A stretch of 64,000 nucleotides of DNA from NCBI RefSeq assembly GCF_000717745.1, contig NZ_JOBH01000014.1, positions 124,001 through 188,000 of the forward strand, in the 5' to 3' direction. The stretch is from Streptomyces violens (GTDB lineage Bacteria; Actinomycetota; Actinomycetes; Streptomycetales; Streptomycetaceae). Below the pieces are notes generated by a model. The model made no database searches, had not been told where the DNA came from, and saw nothing but the letters and a program-made list of their open reading frames with translations. Shown here in pieces: positions 63,293-64,000 of this stretch; position 1 is the first letter of the stretch, and every line of letters begins with the position of its first letter. Both the position numbers and the translations under genes were made by a program.

Positions 63293-64000
63293 TCAAACGC
63301 CGGACGGGCTGGATTTTGCCTGGCGCTGGCGCCCCCACAAGTACTTCTGGGTCGCCAGCGTCAGCGTGCCCGCGACGACGATGCCCGCCAGGTTCAGCAG
63401 GAGCTGGCCGCTGGAGCCCCAGGTCTGGGCGTAGTCGCCGTACAGGAAGGCGACGGCGGCGTTCGAGGCGGCCGGGACGGTCGTCACGGAGATCGCGACG
63501 CCGACCAGGGCGCCGGACTTGGCCGAGGTCAGGGACAGGGTGCCCGCGATGCCGGCGAGGAGCGCCACCACGAAGGACATCAGGTCCGGCTGCCAGATGA
63601 AGGACGTGTTGGGCCGGTCCGCCTCGAACTTGTCGTAGGTGAAGAGGTCCATCGCGTCCATCAGGTAGCTGAAGCCCACGGTCAGGATCATCGCCACCGC
63701 GAACCCGGCGACCAGCGCCACCAGTGACCGCCACGCGAGGCGCGGCGCGCGCTGGACCACCGCCGTGCAGATCCCGGCCAGCGGCCCGAACTCCGGGCCG
63801 ACCGCCATCGCGCCCACGATGAGGATCGCGTTGTCCAGTACGACACCGCACGCCGCGATCATCGTCGCCAGCGTCAGGAACGCGATGTAGGTGACGGTGA
63901 GCGTCGACTCCTCGTGCGTGGCGTCGCTCAGCTGTTCCCACAGGACCGCGTCCGCGCCCTCGCCCGGCGCGTCCTCCTCGGCCTGGACCGCGCGCTGGGA
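63293..64000 (-). CDS. DUF389 family membrane protein, N-terminus outside the window
   Basis: At least 235 residues in a frame open to the window edge. The segment WEQLSDATHEESTLTVTYIAF and then VGAMAVGPEFGPLAGI are hallmarks of DUF389 (TIGR00341-type) proteins, with about six membrane helices. Function is unknown. The gene is convergent with glmM, and its last codons run into CTCAAACGCCGGACGGGCT, a motif that recurs between Streptomyces genes. ATG 63862 is internal; the true start lies beyond base 64000. Confidence 0.88.
   Translation of the reverse strand, partial: SQRAVQAEEDAPGEGADAVLWEQLSDATHEESTLTVTYIAFLTLATMIAACGVVLDNAILIVGAMAVGPEFGPLAGICTAVVQRAPRLAWRSLVALVAGFAVAMILTVGFSYLMDAMDLFTYDKFEADRPNTSFIWQPDLMSFVVALLAGIAGTLSLTSAKSGALVGVAISVTTVPAASNAAVAFLYGDYAQTWGSSGQLLLNLAGIVVAGTLTLATQKYLWGRQRQAKSSPSGV

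Noticed and set aside
63291..63312. Motif CTCAAACGCCGGACGGGCT as a mobile-element end
   Set aside because: It looks like an ordinary intergenic repeat common in Streptomyces; there are no paired ends, target duplication or transposase nearby.

Overview
The window is a chromosomal core segment of a high-GC actinomycete, almost certainly a Streptomyces or another member of the Streptomycetaceae. The reasons are the very high GC at third codon positions, the many GTG starts (and one TTG), the rpmG-hadA-hadB-like-murB-tRNA-Trp-secE-nusG gene order, zinc-binding forms of several small ribosomal proteins, acidic or Gly/Arg-rich tails on NusG, S3, S5, S9 and L17, and a Streptomyces-type parS site. 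I see no prophage, CRISPR array, complete transposon or biosynthetic cluster.

Layout. (1) 1-7380: the distal half of the complex I operon, nuoH (5' end missing) to nuoN, tightly coupled by overlapping stop and start codons. (2) 7381-12000: an htpX protease gene overlapping a YccF-like membrane gene, then yajQ, tRNA-Tyr, an NAD(P)-binding protein and a divergent amidohydrolase. (3) 12007-18640: tRNA-Thr, tRNA-Met, rpmG, two MaoC-fold dehydratase genes resembling mycobacterial hadA/hadB, murB, a divergent TetR/reductase pair around a perfect palindrome, an adenosine-deaminase-family gene, aspC and tRNA-Trp. (4) 18750-36388: secE-nusG, rplK-rplA, rplJ-rplL, rpoB-rpoC, a small DUF1707 membrane protein, then rpsL-rpsG-fusA-tuf. 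(5) 36420-38180: a two-gene spacer holding an Rpn-like PD-(D/E)XK nuclease homologue and panD. (6) 38647-55653: the S10, spc and alpha operons, with secY, adk, map, infA and rpmJ in the middle and rpoA-rplQ at the end. (7) 55729-64000: truA, a membrane-anchored protein, an ABC-F ATPase gene whose 3' end is scrambled by an out-of-frame duplication, a GT87-like membrane glycosyltransferase, rplM-rpsI, glmM and the C-terminal part of a DUF389 membrane protein.

Most genes serve one programme: making ribosomes, RNA polymerase and the secretion channel in proportion to growth. Regulation appears to be set by long structured leaders (before rplJ, rpoB, rpsL, rpsJ, secY and rplM), by perfect hairpins between transcription units, and by HrdB-type promoters of which several fit consensus well.

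The points most worth following are a consensus parS site inside a 30-bp perfect palindrome between rpsQ and rplN; a 30-nt element with a stem-loop shared by the rpsL and rpsJ leaders; the ABC-F gene scrambled by a 105-bp duplication; an amidohydrolase that appears to lack several catalytic residues; and the Rpn-like protein between the str and S10 operons. No wholly new multi-gene system is visible.
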